A DNA stretch of 38,814 nucleotides from Deltaproteobacteria bacterium (GTDB lineage Bacteria > Myxococcota > SpSt-1050 > JACRCP01). Where the stretch lies: contig JACRCP010000210.1 of NCBI GenBank assembly GCA_016218965.1, forward strand, positions 1 through 38,814, read 5' to 3'. This document shows positions 15,907-24,591 of the stretch, in pieces (the stretch's first letter is position 1; each line of letters starts with the position of its first letter). Both the position numbers and the translations under genes were made by a program. The notes under the pieces are model-generated. The model was not told the DNA's origin and ran no database searches. It worked only from the letters and a program-made list of their open reading frames with translations.

Positions 15907-17877
15907 CTACGGCGGTTTGATTGCGTACAGGTCATAGCGACCCGTGACAAGCAGCGGTCGCAGACGTCCCCGGAGTTCGGCCGGCGGGGACCGGGTCAGG
16001 GGACCCAGGATGAGGTACCGCGCCCCCAGGTCGTAGAGCCGTCGGACTTCCATACCCCAACCGGGCTCAAAGATCTGCGCCTGCCATCGCATCAGCGAGT
16101 CGGCCTCCGCGAGCACCGCGTCGGATTCGCAAAACGCCAGTGGGGCGGTCGGGAGGCGCTCCATGTCCGGCACCGCGGTCAGCCAGCGCCTTTCGATGAG
16201 TGCCCAGGGGAAATCCCCCCACTCCGCCGGGTGCATCGTGAACAAGGCCGTCGGCTGCGTGTGGTCCCGCACGTATGCCGCCAGGCGCAGCTCCTCGCGC
16301 GTGAAGATCCTCGTCCCGGCGGGATCGGCGTTGATGGCGCCGCGTGCCGCCGCAACGACAACGGTCAAGTACAGGACCAGGACGAGCCACAGCCACTTTT
16401 TGGAGGCGAACCACTGATCCAAAAGCACCACCGTCACGACGGCGCCGGCGACCCCGCCCCCGAAGATCCACCAGTGATGTCCCACGGACGCGGGAAGAGG
16501 GAGGTACAAAAACGTCGTCAGCGCCGCCACCCCCGCGACGGAGCCCGCCAACACCCGCATCGGAAGCCGTTGCCTCAGCATCCCCACCAGAGGTTTGAAC
16601 CGAAGGACGGCGACCGCAAGCGACACGTGCAGATGCAGTGCAGCCGTAACGAGGAACCCCAACGCGGCTTCGACGGGCGCCGGCATCGGCCCGGCGATGT
16701 CCCCGGCGACGCTCGTGAAAAAGGCCCCGGGTGCGATCCGGATGGGCGTCGATCCGCAGAACTTCGAAATGGAGATTGCAAGAAGGAAGAAGACGCTTGC
16801 GCCTGCAACGAGGCCGATTCCAAAAGCGAAGGGTCTTCTCCTGTTCCCCGCGGCCGCGAGCCACCACACGGCCGCCACCACTGCCATCAGAATCACAATC
16901 TCGGGCCTGCATTGAATGGCGGCCCCGCATATGGCGCCGGCAGCGGCGCAGCGTGCGTATGGACGCCCCTCGCCCGGCAGGCTGAGGAACGACATGGCCG
17001 CCAGAAACAGGGCAATCCCAAGCCACACGTTGGGTATCGAGAGGCCCAGCGAAATGGCTATCGGGTCGGAAAACACGACTGCATTCGCACCCAGGGCGCT
17101 TGTGAAGCGTCCGACCCCCAGCCGGACGAGCAGCGAAAAGGCGGCGCCGGAAGCGAGCCACATGAAAAGCAGCGGCAGCAGCTTCAGCTCGACGATCAAC
17201 GGCTGAATGCCCAACAGGCGGTGGAACATCGCCCCCACGGAAACGTCCATGAAATGGTAGTAGCCGTGTGTCCGGTGGCCCATCCAGGGGAAGTGCTGCG
17301 TGAGGCTTCGTCCCCATTCGGAGATCGGCGCGGTATGGAAGACGTAGTCGTATCCGAGGAACGGTTCGTAACGGCGGAGTTCGTAGCCGTTTTCGTGCAC
17401 TCTGAGGAGAGGGAAATAGGTGACTGCGAGGTATGCCATTGCGCCCGACAGCAACAGCGCGGCGAGTCCGAGGTCGCTCCAGCCGCACGCCGCCGAAGAG
17501 CGCCTGCGCGTGCCGACAAGCGCTATCAGCGCGATCACGCCCGCGGCCACCGGTGCAAGGTGACAGGCGGGCATGCCGCCGAGCGTGCGCACAGCCAGGT
17601 AGTGAACGGCGGAGGCGGAGGCCACGCCGATCGTCGCGGCGAGGAAGTGGTCGGCGACGTCCCCGGCGAGAAGGCGGGTCTTCCGCATGACAAGGTACCC
17701 GGGCGCCCAGTAACAGACGACGACAAGCACACTCGTTCCCAGAAGCTGCGGGTAGGTCAGGATGATGTTCGGAACGCAGGACGCGATCAACGGGACGCCC
17801 GCTGCAAGGAAGAGCCAACCGAGCCGATGTGGAAGCCGGGCCAATGCGTCCTCCGGCAAAACCGCATTCCGGGTCAC
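15907..17877 (-). CDS. Large polytopic membrane protein, possible GT-C type
   Basis: Predicted integral membrane protein of 656 residues with a dozen or more hydrophobic segments (for example LGWLFLAAGVPLIA, LLGTSVLVVVCYWAPG, LKLLPLLFMWLASGAAFSLL, GIALFLAAMSFL). A long hydrophilic loop between them (about 160-215) contains GYDYVFHTAPISEWG and HRTHGYYHFMD. The soluble C-terminal tail ends GRYDLYAIKPP. The overall plan, with an early loop followed by many helices and a short soluble domain, resembles GT-C glycosyltransferases, but I see no family-specific motif. GTG 17877 overlaps the stop of the upstream radical SAM gene (GTGA), so it is co-translated with it. This coupling is the clearest link between the radical SAM enzymes and the membrane proteins of the locus. 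Confidence 0.8.
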   Translation of the reverse strand: MTRNAVLPEDALARLPHRLGWLFLAAGVPLIASCVPNIILTYPQLLGTSVLVVVCYWAPGYLVMRKTRLLAGDVADHFLAATIGVASASAVHYLAVRTLGGMPACHLAPVAAGVIALIALVGTRRRSSAACGWSDLGLAALLLSGAMAYLAVTYFPLLRVHENGYELRRYEPFLGYDYVFHTAPISEWGRSLTQHFPWMGHRTHGYYHFMDVSVGAMFHRLLGIQPLIVELKLLPLLFMWLASGAAFSLLVRLGVGRFTSALGANAVVFSDPIAISLGLSIPNVWLGIALFLAAMSFLSLPGEGRPYARCAAAGAICGAAIQCRPEIVILMAVVAAVWWLAAAGNRRRPFAFGIGLVAGASVFFLLAISISKFCGSTPIRIAPGAFFTSVAGDIAGPMPAPVEAALGFLVTAALHLHVSLAVAVLRFKPLVGMLRQRLPMRVLAGSVAGVAALTTFLYLPLPASVGHHWWIFGGGVAGAVVTVVLLDQWFASKKWLWLVLVLYLTVVVAAARGAINADPAGTRIFTREELRLAAYVRDHTQPTALFTMHPAEWGDFPWALIERRWLTAVPDMERLPTAPLAFCESDAVLAEADSLMRWQAQIFEPGWGMEVRRLYDLGARYLILGPLTRSPPAELRGRLRPLLVTGRYDLYAIKPP

Positions 17878-19424
17878 CGTTCGGGTGGCGGCGCGCCGGT
17901 ACCGTGGAGGTCGGGACTCGGGGACATCATGCGAACCAGACCTCGCGGAATCCCGGTCATGTAGTAACGGAAGTACACGAACATCGAGTGGTCTCCAGTG
18001 AGCAACATGAGGACAAACTCGACCAGGATTACCACGGCTGCCGGGATGAGCCGCAGGCGCCTGAACAGCCTTGATCGGAGAATGAACGTCCGCATACCGC
18101 GGGAAAGGACCGGCAGGAGCTTGAAGTAAACCTCGAAGTCGCGGACCGCCAGCGCGAGCGCGGGATCGCGCTCCGTGAGGGAATCGCTGAAAAAAAACTG
18201 GTCTGCATCGGACGCCCCGATGTTATTCACGTCGGCTTCGCTTAGCGCGCCGGCGCGGTGAGCCAAGTCCACAATGTCGGTGTTCGGGTAGTACGAAAGG
18301 TAGAAGCACTTGATACGCTTCATCCGCCTGGAACGCTCCGAGTAGAATGTCGCCGCCGCCATGAGCGATTCCGTGCCTTCGCCGGGAATCCCGAGAATGT
18401 GGTCGATGGAATAGTCCAACCCCTCGGTTTCGCAGTGATCGACGGCAGCGAGAATCTGTTCGTTTTCTTCTCCGCGCCCCAGCATCTGTTTTCGGGAGGG
18501 CGCCCAAAGGCTCTGCACCCCGATCATGATACGGTAACAGCCGCACTCTTTCAGGAGGCGGACGACATCCCTCGGCATCAAGGACGGGTGGGTCGTGCAT
18601 TTGAAAGGCCGCCCGATCTCGCGGCGGTAGGCGGGCAGGAAGTCCTTCAGCCAGTCCATGTCGCCGGTGAACAGGTCGTCCAAGAAATTCACGGCCCTGA
18701 TCCGATATCGGTCCGCGGCCCACCCCAACTCCTGTAGTGTGTTCGCCGGAGAACGCTTGCGGAAGACCTTCCCTTTGTCGCGGTAGAGGCGGTACATAAG
18801 GTTGTTGTAGCAGTAGGTGCATCGGTAGAGGCATCCGCGGCTCGTCACGATCCGGTAGTCGCCGGCGATCGGCGTACAGCCCGCGAACAGGTTCTTGTCC
18901 GGGAAGGGGAGCTGGTCGAGCGGGTCCAGGAGAGGTCGAACCTCATTGAGCACGACTCTGCCGTCACTCCGATAGCCGAGGTTTGGAATGCCGGCCGGGT
19001 CGCGGCCGTTTTCGAGGGCGGCGGCGAGATCACGCAACGGGTATTCGCCTTCTCCGACAACCACGTAGTCCACGCAGGCATTGCCCAGGACGGCCTCGGG
19101 CAGGCTGGTCGGGTGAATCCCGCCGAAAACCACGGTGACTCCGAGGTGGGACTTCACCCATTCGGCAACGTCCAAGGCCCACCGGGAAAAGTCGGTGACC
19201 ACCGAGATCGCCACCAAGTCCGGTTTGCTTCGCGCAATGTCGCCCAGGAGGTGGCGGCGGTACGATAGCAGGTCTCCCAGCCGCCGGCTCTTCAAATACC
19301 GTTTGTCGTCGAAAAGCCCCGGGTCGAAGGCGAGTTTCGTCTCGTGGCCCGCCGCGCGCAGGACCGCGGAGAGGTACTCAAGGCCGAGGCTCTCGGCCCC
19401 CCGGTATACAAAAGTCACGCGCAC
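17874..19424 (-). CDS. B12-binding radical SAM protein, paralogue of 27400-28950
   Basis: Protein of 516 residues. The N-terminal cobalamin-type domain has LEYLSAVLRAAGHE, DLVAISVVTDFSRWA, VFGGIHPTSLPEAVLG and DYVVVGEGE. The radical SAM motif is SRGCLYRCTYC (Cys198, Cys202, Cys205), followed by FLDDLFTG, CTTHPSLMPRD, IGVQSLW and DHILGIPGEG. A hydrophobic stretch near the C-terminus (AAVVILVEFVLMLL) may contact the membrane. The gene at 27400-28950 has the same length, identical cysteine positions and the same domain motifs, so the two are paralogues. GTG 19424 follows AGGAGAG; a TAGTAT box at 19443-19448 suggests a very short leader. It is translationally coupled to the membrane protein at 15907-17877. 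Confidence 0.9.
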   Translation of the reverse strand: MRVTFVYRGAESLGLEYLSAVLRAAGHETKLAFDPGLFDDKRYLKSRRLGDLLSYRRHLLGDIARSKPDLVAISVVTDFSRWALDVAEWVKSHLGVTVVFGGIHPTSLPEAVLGNACVDYVVVGEGEYPLRDLAAALENGRDPAGIPNLGYRSDGRVVLNEVRPLLDPLDQLPFPDKNLFAGCTPIAGDYRIVTSRGCLYRCTYCYNNLMYRLYRDKGKVFRKRSPANTLQELGWAADRYRIRAVNFLDDLFTGDMDWLKDFLPAYRREIGRPFKCTTHPSLMPRDVVRLLKECGCYRIMIGVQSLWAPSRKQMLGRGEENEQILAAVDHCETEGLDYSIDHILGIPGEGTESLMAAATFYSERSRRMKRIKCFYLSYYPNTDIVDLAHRAGALSEADVNNIGASDADQFFFSDSLTERDPALALAVRDFEVYFKLLPVLSRGMRTFILRSRLFRRLRLIPAAVVILVEFVLMLLTGDHSMFVYFRYYMTGIPRGLVRMMSPSPDLHGTGAPPPER

Positions 19425-19442
19425 AACCCACTCTCCTGTCCC

Positions 19443-19448
19443 ATACTA
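19443..19448 (-). promoter_or_regulatory. Putative -10 box of the 19424 operon
   Basis: TAGTAT on the minus strand, the same -10 hexamer used at 15742, 22926 and 29037. No good -35 is visible at 16-19 bp. It ends 18 bp before the GTG start, leaving room for the AGGAGAG site. Confidence 0.35.
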
Positions 19449-19500
19449 CTACATGGCCGCCGCGAAGCGCCAGCCCTGCGTTCGCCCTGCGACTTTTCCC

Positions 19501-19529
19501 TTTACTTGGCGGCCTGTCCACGGTATCAT
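19501..19529 (+). promoter_or_regulatory. Promoter upstream of the small peptide gene
   Basis: TTTACT (19501-19506), a 17-bp spacer starting TGGCGGCC, and TATCAT (19524-19529, five of six matches to consensus). Predicted transcription start is near 19536, about 55 nt before the small open frame at 19591. Confidence 0.55.
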
Positions 19530-19590
19530 CCACGAGTCGATGGTGTTGCGGATCCATGGCTGGTGTTTGACCGACGAAGGGAGGATGGTC

Positions 19591-19656
19591 ATGAAAGGGA
19601 AAAGCTGGCGACCTGCGCCACGCCCGAAACCTCGCCCGAGGCCCACGTCCAAGTAA
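19591..19656 (+). CDS. Candidate small gene for a Pro/Arg-rich basic peptide
   Basis: An open frame of 21 codons. Residues 7-18 are RPAPRPKPRPRP, six X-Pro pairs in a row, flanked by KGKSW before and TSK after. It contains four Lys, four Arg, six Pro and no acidic residue. An AGGGAGG ribosome-binding site lies 7 bases before ATG 19591, a promoter lies at 19501-19529, and a 9-bp-stem hairpin lies between it and the radical SAM gene at 19799. An in-frame ATG at 19540, close to the predicted transcript start, would give a 38-residue form with a Cys/Trp-containing N-terminus that could act as a leader. The composition recalls proline-rich antimicrobial peptides; a modified-peptide precursor, a regulatory leader or a chance frame are all possible. 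Confidence 0.45.
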   Translation: MKGKSWRPAPRPKPRPRPTSK

Positions 19657-19750
19657 AGCGGGAATTCGACCGCGTTTGGCCGGCCCCGCGTGCGTCAACG
19701 CGCGGACCTGAGCACCGTCCCTTCGGGTGTCGATGTGGGCGCGGCGTTGT

Positions 19751-19776
19751 GCGCTGCCGACCGCGGCCGGCAGCGC
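19751..19776 (+). promoter_or_regulatory. Strong hairpin between peptide ORF and radical SAM gene
   Basis: GCGCTGCCG (19751-19759) pairs perfectly with CGGCAGCGC (19768-19776) across an 8-nt loop. A weaker 5-bp hairpin lies near 19688-19707. There is no T-tract, so it is more likely an RNA-stability or attenuation element than a full terminator. It ends 22 bp before the next start codon. Confidence 0.55.
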
Positions 19777-19798
19777 GTGCGGGGGAGCGTGTCCTTTC

Positions 19799-21352
19799 AT
19801 GAAGCTCCTATTGGTGCACGGTCCGCGGCCGTATTGGCCCTTCCTTCACGAACAAGATAACTTCCTCGTACCCCAGTCGCTGGTGTGCCTGGCGGCCGTT
19901 GCGCGGGCGGCAGGGGTCGAGACCCGAATCCTGGATTGCATGCCCCAGAAGATCGGGTACCGTTCACTTGGCAAAGCGATCGCCGAGTGGCGCCCGGACG
20001 TCGTCGGCGTCGGCGAAAATCACGCCCTGTACGCGTCCGAAGCGCTTCGCGTGTGTGCGACAGCGAAGGCGGCTTGTCCAACGGTCACGACCGTCGTGGG
20101 CGGGGCTCACTTTGCCAACACCCTTGCCGTGACGCTCGCCGATGAAAACGTGGATTTCGTAGTGCTCGGGGAGGGTGAGCGTTCATTCGTGAACCTGCTC
20201 CGCGAGATAGGAGACACCGTTCCCGACTACCGCAACGTACGCGGAATCGCTTTCCACCCGCGGCTCGTGGGCGGCGAACCCACCCCGGAGTTGCCGTACG
20301 TCGTGACCGAACCTGAACCGCTCATCGAGAACCTCGACTTGCTTCCCCGCCCTGCGTACGATTTGTTGCCGATGAAACTGTACGGTACGTCACGGTACCT
20401 CTTCTCGCCGGGGGGCACCACGATACACCACAGCCGCGGCTGCTCCGGGGCGTGTTCGTTCTGCGCTTTCTGGATTCAGATGGCCGAAAGGAAGATTCAG
20501 GACGGAAAAGTCCTGCTGCGTCCTCGTTGGCGGACCAAAGCGCCCTCGGTCACGGCGGATGAGGCGGCGTGCCTCAACCGCGATTTCGGCAAGAAGTCGC
20601 TGGTTTTCGTGGACGATTCGTTCAATCTGGACCCGCGCTGGAACGACGACTTTGCCGGGGAAATGCTGCGTCGACGTCTTCGCCTGAACTGGTTTGCTTT
20701 TGTGCGCGCGGATTGCATCGTGCGTGACGAACGGCTCGGCATATTGGAGAAAATGGTCCGGGCAGGTCTGCGACATGTCTGCGTCGGGGCCGAGCGGGCC
20801 CGGGATGAAGAATTGGCGTCGTTCAACAAGGGGTTTTATACGAACGAAACAACCCGCGAGTGCTTTTCGATTCTGAAAAACAAGTATCCCCAGGTCTTCA
20901 GACAGGGCACATTTATCGTGGGCCTTCGCGAAGACACCCGCGACACCGTTCTCGAGGTGGGCCGGTTGGCGCTCGAGTTGGGACTGGACTTCCCTGCATT
21001 CCATCCCCTTACTCCGGTCCCGGGCACCCCCCTTTGGGACGAGGCGCGGGCGAACGGGTGGCTCGCGACCGAGGATTTCAACAACTTTGATTGGAGCACA
21101 CCGGTGATGCCCACGAAGTACCTCTCTGTGGACGAGATCCAGGACCTTGTATACGAGTTGTCGAGACGCGCTGTGACGCCCGCATGGTATTTGCGGGGGA
21201 TTCTGTCGCGCCACGAGTATTCGCGCAGGATGTACGTATGGTGGACGATTGTCGCCCTCAAATTGGCGGCCGCCGGCGTGTTGCAGCGGCTCGACCCCTT
21301 CCACCCGGCCACTTATCATCGACTGGTGACCCCGGCCTGGTATGAACGATGA
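19799..21352 (+). CDS. B12-binding radical SAM protein
   Basis: Protein of 517 residues. The N-terminal domain has the cobalamin-type pattern (QSLVCLAAVARAAGVETRILD, WRPDVVGVGENHALYAS, TVVGGAHFANTLA, DFVVLGEGE). The radical SAM motif is HSRGCSGACSFC (Cys215, Cys219, Cys222), followed by FVDDSFNLDPRW, FAFVRADCIVRD, VCVGAERARDEEL and FIVGLREDTRD. The loop after the cluster is longer than in its neighbours, with a basic segment (MAERKIQ, RPRWRTKAPS) that may shape substrate binding. ATG 19799 begins the first beta-strand (KLLLVHGPRP); GGGGGAG lies about 11 bases upstream. It is the first enzyme gene after the small peptide frame and heads a plus-strand series to 27352. Confidence 0.9.
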   Translation: MKLLLVHGPRPYWPFLHEQDNFLVPQSLVCLAAVARAAGVETRILDCMPQKIGYRSLGKAIAEWRPDVVGVGENHALYASEALRVCATAKAACPTVTTVVGGAHFANTLAVTLADENVDFVVLGEGERSFVNLLREIGDTVPDYRNVRGIAFHPRLVGGEPTPELPYVVTEPEPLIENLDLLPRPAYDLLPMKLYGTSRYLFSPGGTTIHHSRGCSGACSFCAFWIQMAERKIQDGKVLLRPRWRTKAPSVTADEAACLNRDFGKKSLVFVDDSFNLDPRWNDDFAGEMLRRRLRLNWFAFVRADCIVRDERLGILEKMVRAGLRHVCVGAERARDEELASFNKGFYTNETTRECFSILKNKYPQVFRQGTFIVGLREDTRDTVLEVGRLALELGLDFPAFHPLTPVPGTPLWDEARANGWLATEDFNNFDWSTPVMPTKYLSVDEIQDLVYELSRRAVTPAWYLRGILSRHEYSRRMYVWWTIVALKLAAAGVLQRLDPFHPATYHRLVTPAWYER

Positions 21353-21380
21353 CAACGCGGCGCACGCAACGGCGCCTCGC

Positions 21381-21409
21381 TCGACAGGGGCGGCCCTGTG
21401 GTCTATTGT
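21381..21409 (+). promoter_or_regulatory. Putative promoter of the 21461 radical SAM gene
   Basis: TCGACA (five of six to consensus, 21381-21386), a 17-bp spacer containing GGCGGCC, and TATTGT (21404-21409). The inverted sequence CAGGG/CCCTG lies inside the spacer. The leader would be about 45 nt. Confidence 0.5.
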
Positions 21410-21460
21410 GGCACGCGACCCGGCGCGAACACGCGGCCGGTCGGAGATGGAGATAGCTGA

Positions 21461-22879
21461 ATGCGCGCTCTGTTTGTGCTCCCGCCCCTCAACAGGGCCA
21501 AGTTCGGGCCGTGGCACCGGCTGATGCAGCCGATGCCGCCGCTGGGGGTCGCATCGGTCGCGGCCGTTCTGGAGGGCGAGCGGGCTCACGTACGGATCGT
21601 CGACATGTTCGCCGAAGGGCTTCGCGATGGTGGTCTGGCCCGAATCGTCGAACGCGAGCAGCCGGACCTCGTGGGTCTTTCTATGCTGACGCCGTCCGCC
21701 CCGACCGTGGTCGCGCTCGCACGGCTGGTCCGTGTCAAGGCCCCGCGAGCCATTGTTGTCCTCGGCGGAATCCACGCGAGCCTCTTTCCCGAACAACTGC
21801 TCGGCGACGGCACCGCTGACATCGTCGTCCACGGCGAGGGTGAGTGGACGGCCCGGGACCTTTGCCGGACGCTCGCCGGGGGCCGACCGTTGTCGGGAGT
21901 GGCCGGCATCAGCTTCTTCGAAAACGGCCGGGTTCAACACACCGCCCCACGGCCTCCGATTTCGGACCTCGATGCCCTTCCTTTTCCGGCGTGGCACCTC
22001 GTGCCGGTCGTCAAGTACGGACTCCTGCCGTTCGCCGACATGGCGCGCCCCGTGCTGACGATCTCGGGTTCCCGCGGCTGCCCGTTTCGCTGCTCCTACT
22101 GCTCTCTGCCGGAAACGGGGAAACTCTACAGAACGCGCAGCCCGGCCTCGATCGTGGACGAGATTGAGTATGCGGCGGGGCGATTCGGCATCCGCCAGAT
22201 AGGCTTCATAGACCCGATCTTCCCGCTGACCGACCAACAGGTCGAAGGGGTCTGCGGGGAGATGATCCGTCGCGGCATTCCCGACCGCGTAGTCTGGCTC
22301 AGCGAGACGCGGGCGGATCTGATGACACCAGCCCGACTTCGGCTCATGCGCCGCGCGGGCTGCGGGCGGCTGCTTTTCGGAATCGAGTCGGGCGATGCCT
22401 CGTTGCTCGAGAAGGTCAACAAGCGGGTGGCCGTCGACCGGAACGGTGAGGCCGTGCGCGCCGCCCGCGAGGCGGGGATCCAAACGGTGGGACTGTTCAT
22501 GCTGGGCCTGCCCGGGGAGACACCGGAGCAGTGCCGGCGCACAATAGACTATGCGGTGGATCTGGGGCTTGATTTTGCCAAGTTCGCGATCACGGTCCCG
22601 TTTCCCGGAAGTCCGTTGTATGACGAGATGACGCGCGCGGGAACCCTGGACCGAACCGATTGGGAAAATTTTACGACGTTCAACCCCGATCCGGACCTGC
22701 TGGTCCTTGCCACCACGACGATCACGGGGCGCGAACTCCTGGACCTGCAATGGAGCGCGACGGCGCGGTTCTACCTCCGCCCTTCGCTGATCATCAGGCA
22801 TCTGCTGGGCATTCGCACTCTCTCGATGAAGAACATCGCCTACGGGGCGCTCGCGCTGCTGGCGCGCCGAGATCGCTGA
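21461..22879 (+). CDS. B12-binding radical SAM protein
   Basis: Protein of 472 residues with the standard order for class B enzymes. The cobalamin-type domain has MPPLGVASVAAVLEGE, PDLVGLSMLTPSAP, VLGGIHASLFPEQLL and IVVHGEGE. The radical SAM motif is SRGCPFRCSYC (Cys207, Cys211, Cys214). Later come FIDPIFPL, LSETRADLMTP, LLFGIESGD and GLFMLGLPGET, the last being the strongly conserved loop of this family. The C-terminal tail is basic and hydrophobic (LIIRHLLGIRTL). ATG 21461 follows GGAGATAG and has its own probable promoter. Of the ten B12-type proteins here it is the one closest to the textbook family pattern. Confidence 0.92.
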   Translation: MRALFVLPPLNRAKFGPWHRLMQPMPPLGVASVAAVLEGERAHVRIVDMFAEGLRDGGLARIVEREQPDLVGLSMLTPSAPTVVALARLVRVKAPRAIVVLGGIHASLFPEQLLGDGTADIVVHGEGEWTARDLCRTLAGGRPLSGVAGISFFENGRVQHTAPRPPISDLDALPFPAWHLVPVVKYGLLPFADMARPVLTISGSRGCPFRCSYCSLPETGKLYRTRSPASIVDEIEYAAGRFGIRQIGFIDPIFPLTDQQVEGVCGEMIRRGIPDRVVWLSETRADLMTPARLRLMRRAGCGRLLFGIESGDASLLEKVNKRVAVDRNGEAVRAAREAGIQTVGLFMLGLPGETPEQCRRTIDYAVDLGLDFAKFAITVPFPGSPLYDEMTRAGTLDRTDWENFTTFNPDPDLLVLATTTITGRELLDLQWSATARFYLRPSLIIRHLLGIRTLSMKNIAYGALALLARRDR

Positions 22880-22902
22880 CCGCTTCAACGGCAGGGAGCG
22901 CC

Positions 22903-22931
22903 TTGACATCAAAACCACCCCCAACTAGTAT
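22903..22931 (+). promoter_or_regulatory. Strong sigma70-like promoter before the propeller protein
   Basis: Perfect TTGACA (22903-22908), a 17-bp spacer and TAGTAT (22926-22931). The transcript would have a leader of about 135 nt before GTG 23074. It is the best promoter of the plus-strand series and probably drives 23074 to 27352. Confidence 0.7.
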
Positions 22932-23073
22932 GCCAAGAGCGGGATGAGGGGCCAATCGACTTCCAGCGGGCCGGGGGTGAAACGATATCCCTTGAGATCC
23001 GGATTCACGCGCGCGCGCGACGGATCGCCTTCCCCTTGTCCGGGAAACCGGGCACTCGACGATCGGACTTGAC

Positions 23074-24573
23074 GTGCAAACAGTGACGACACTCCGCGAC
23101 GACGTCGGGGCGGCCGGACGCGGGACGGTCTTGGTTGGCATCCTCGCCCTCCTTTTCGCATCGGTCAACTTCGTCGTCCTGGTCAGGTTCCTTGGCGCAT
23201 TCGGCGAACCTCTCGTCGATCCGATCGTGATGCCTGCATGGGCCGTCATCGCGGCGGTCCCGTCACTGGTCTTGCCCAGGGGCACGCGCATCGTTGCGGC
23301 GTGGACCAGCGGCGACTTGTTGACCGCGTTCGAATGGTCCGTCATTCTCACCTTCGTCACCCCGTGCGTATACGGCCTGTATCTCAGGCCTTTTTTTCTG
23401 ATTCCCATCTCGCTGGCGTCCGCGCTCACTCTGATGTCGGCGTTCCGGCCGCGCTTCCGGTTCTTCAGGGCAGGCCCGGTTTCCGTGAGCGCGTATCCCC
23501 TGTGGGCCGCCATCGCGGTCGCCTGCACCCTCGCGATCTACGACGCACGATACAGCGAGGTTCCGGTTGACTGCGGGAGGGCGGAATTCGGGCCCGGGAT
23601 TCGGCGACTCCACGTCCCGTGGGAGTTTCGTGCTCGGGACGGCGGCGAAGTGGCGAACCCGCGTTATTACTACCTGACAGCCGATGCTCCGGACAGCCTC
23701 GTGGCGGTTTCGGCCAACTCGGAGAGCGCCGGTCTGCTCTTCGTGTCGCTGAACCCGCCCCACCAAGCCCGGTTTGCAAACCTCGGCAGGTGCAGGGCAG
23801 GCATGCCTTTTTTGCTGGCCGGCGGGGTTCGCTGGCTTGCGTTGTGCACCAGTCATCCGCAGGCAGCAATGATCTCCTTCGACCCGGCCACGGAAAATAT
23901 CCACGTTGAAGGCGCACTGGACGCAGTCCTGGAAGGAGATATCCGTGACACGGTCTTGGATGAACGGGGCGACGCCTGGGTCCTCGCCGAAACAGACGCC
24001 ACGCTTTTCCATGTCGACGGGCGGACGCTGGCTGTCGTCGCCCACGAAGTTCCGGCTTTGGCCGGCAGAACGGGAGTCTCCCTGACGATGGCCTATGACG
24101 CAAAGCGTGAACGCCTGCTTGTGACTCAACCGTTCAAGGGCGTATTGGTCTCGATTCCCACAGGCAACCCCGCTCGCGCAGAGATTCTCTACAGGACAGC
24201 GCCGGTGATATTTGGGGTGGCAGTGGATCAGGTTGCCGACAGGATACTCGTGGGCGAATGTCTTTCCGTCGTGCACTGCAGAGTCCGGGCGCTGGATGCT
24301 GAATCGCTGCGCCCGACAGGCGAGGTGTCCGTGGATACCGCTCCCCGCGCGCTCGCGGTGTCCGCACGACGCGGTATTCTTCTTGTTGTCAACGGCGGTG
24401 CGGCAGGCTCGATAGCCGCAGTTCGGTTGGGGGACCTCGAAAAACTGAGGACATTCGAGATCGGCGGCATGACCCATTCCGTCGCATTTCATCCGACGAA
24501 AGCCGTTGCGTATGCGGGCTCGAGATGCGGCATATTCGAACTCGACCTGCCGGGTTCGTCCGGCGGCACCTGA
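23074..24573 (+). CDS. Membrane protein with C-terminal beta-propeller-like domain
   Basis: Predicted inner-membrane protein of 499 residues. Residues 18-156 hold about five membrane helices (for example TVLVGILALLFASVNFVVLV, AWAVIAAVPSLVL, LWAAIAVACTLAIY). The remaining 330 residues look like repeated four-stranded blades of a YVTN/NHL-type propeller (DSLVAVSANSESAGLLFVSL, RTGVSLTMAYDAKRERLLVT, DTAPRALAVSARRGILLVVN, GMTHSVAFHPTKAVAYAGS), probably extracytoplasmic. Such propellers bind ligands or proteins; no enzyme motif is seen. The start is uncertain because GTG 23074 lacks a good ribosome-binding site and a second GTG follows at 23083. It lies between radical SAM genes and is followed after 18 bp by 24592, so it belongs to the same unit and may be a receptor, scaffold or export partner. 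Confidence 0.75.
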   Translation: MQTVTTLRDDVGAAGRGTVLVGILALLFASVNFVVLVRFLGAFGEPLVDPIVMPAWAVIAAVPSLVLPRGTRIVAAWTSGDLLTAFEWSVILTFVTPCVYGLYLRPFFLIPISLASALTLMSAFRPRFRFFRAGPVSVSAYPLWAAIAVACTLAIYDARYSEVPVDCGRAEFGPGIRRLHVPWEFRARDGGEVANPRYYYLTADAPDSLVAVSANSESAGLLFVSLNPPHQARFANLGRCRAGMPFLLAGGVRWLALCTSHPQAAMISFDPATENIHVEGALDAVLEGDIRDTVLDERGDAWVLAETDATLFHVDGRTLAVVAHEVPALAGRTGVSLTMAYDAKRERLLVTQPFKGVLVSIPTGNPARAEILYRTAPVIFGVAVDQVADRILVGECLSVVHCRVRALDAESLRPTGEVSVDTAPRALAVSARRGILLVVNGGAAGSIAAVRLGDLEKLRTFEIGGMTHSVAFHPTKAVAYAGSRCGIFELDLPGSSGGT

Positions 24574-24591
24574 CCGGGATTGGACAACAGA

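Noticed and set aside
20390..22924. 844-codon open frame antisense to two radical SAM genes
   Set aside because: Its translation is Arg/Pro/Gly/His-rich without domain motifs, and the opposite strand has full radical SAM motifs. It is a G/C-driven shadow, as are the long antisense frames at 6128-7801, 15655-17964, 23263-24885 and 31624-33147.
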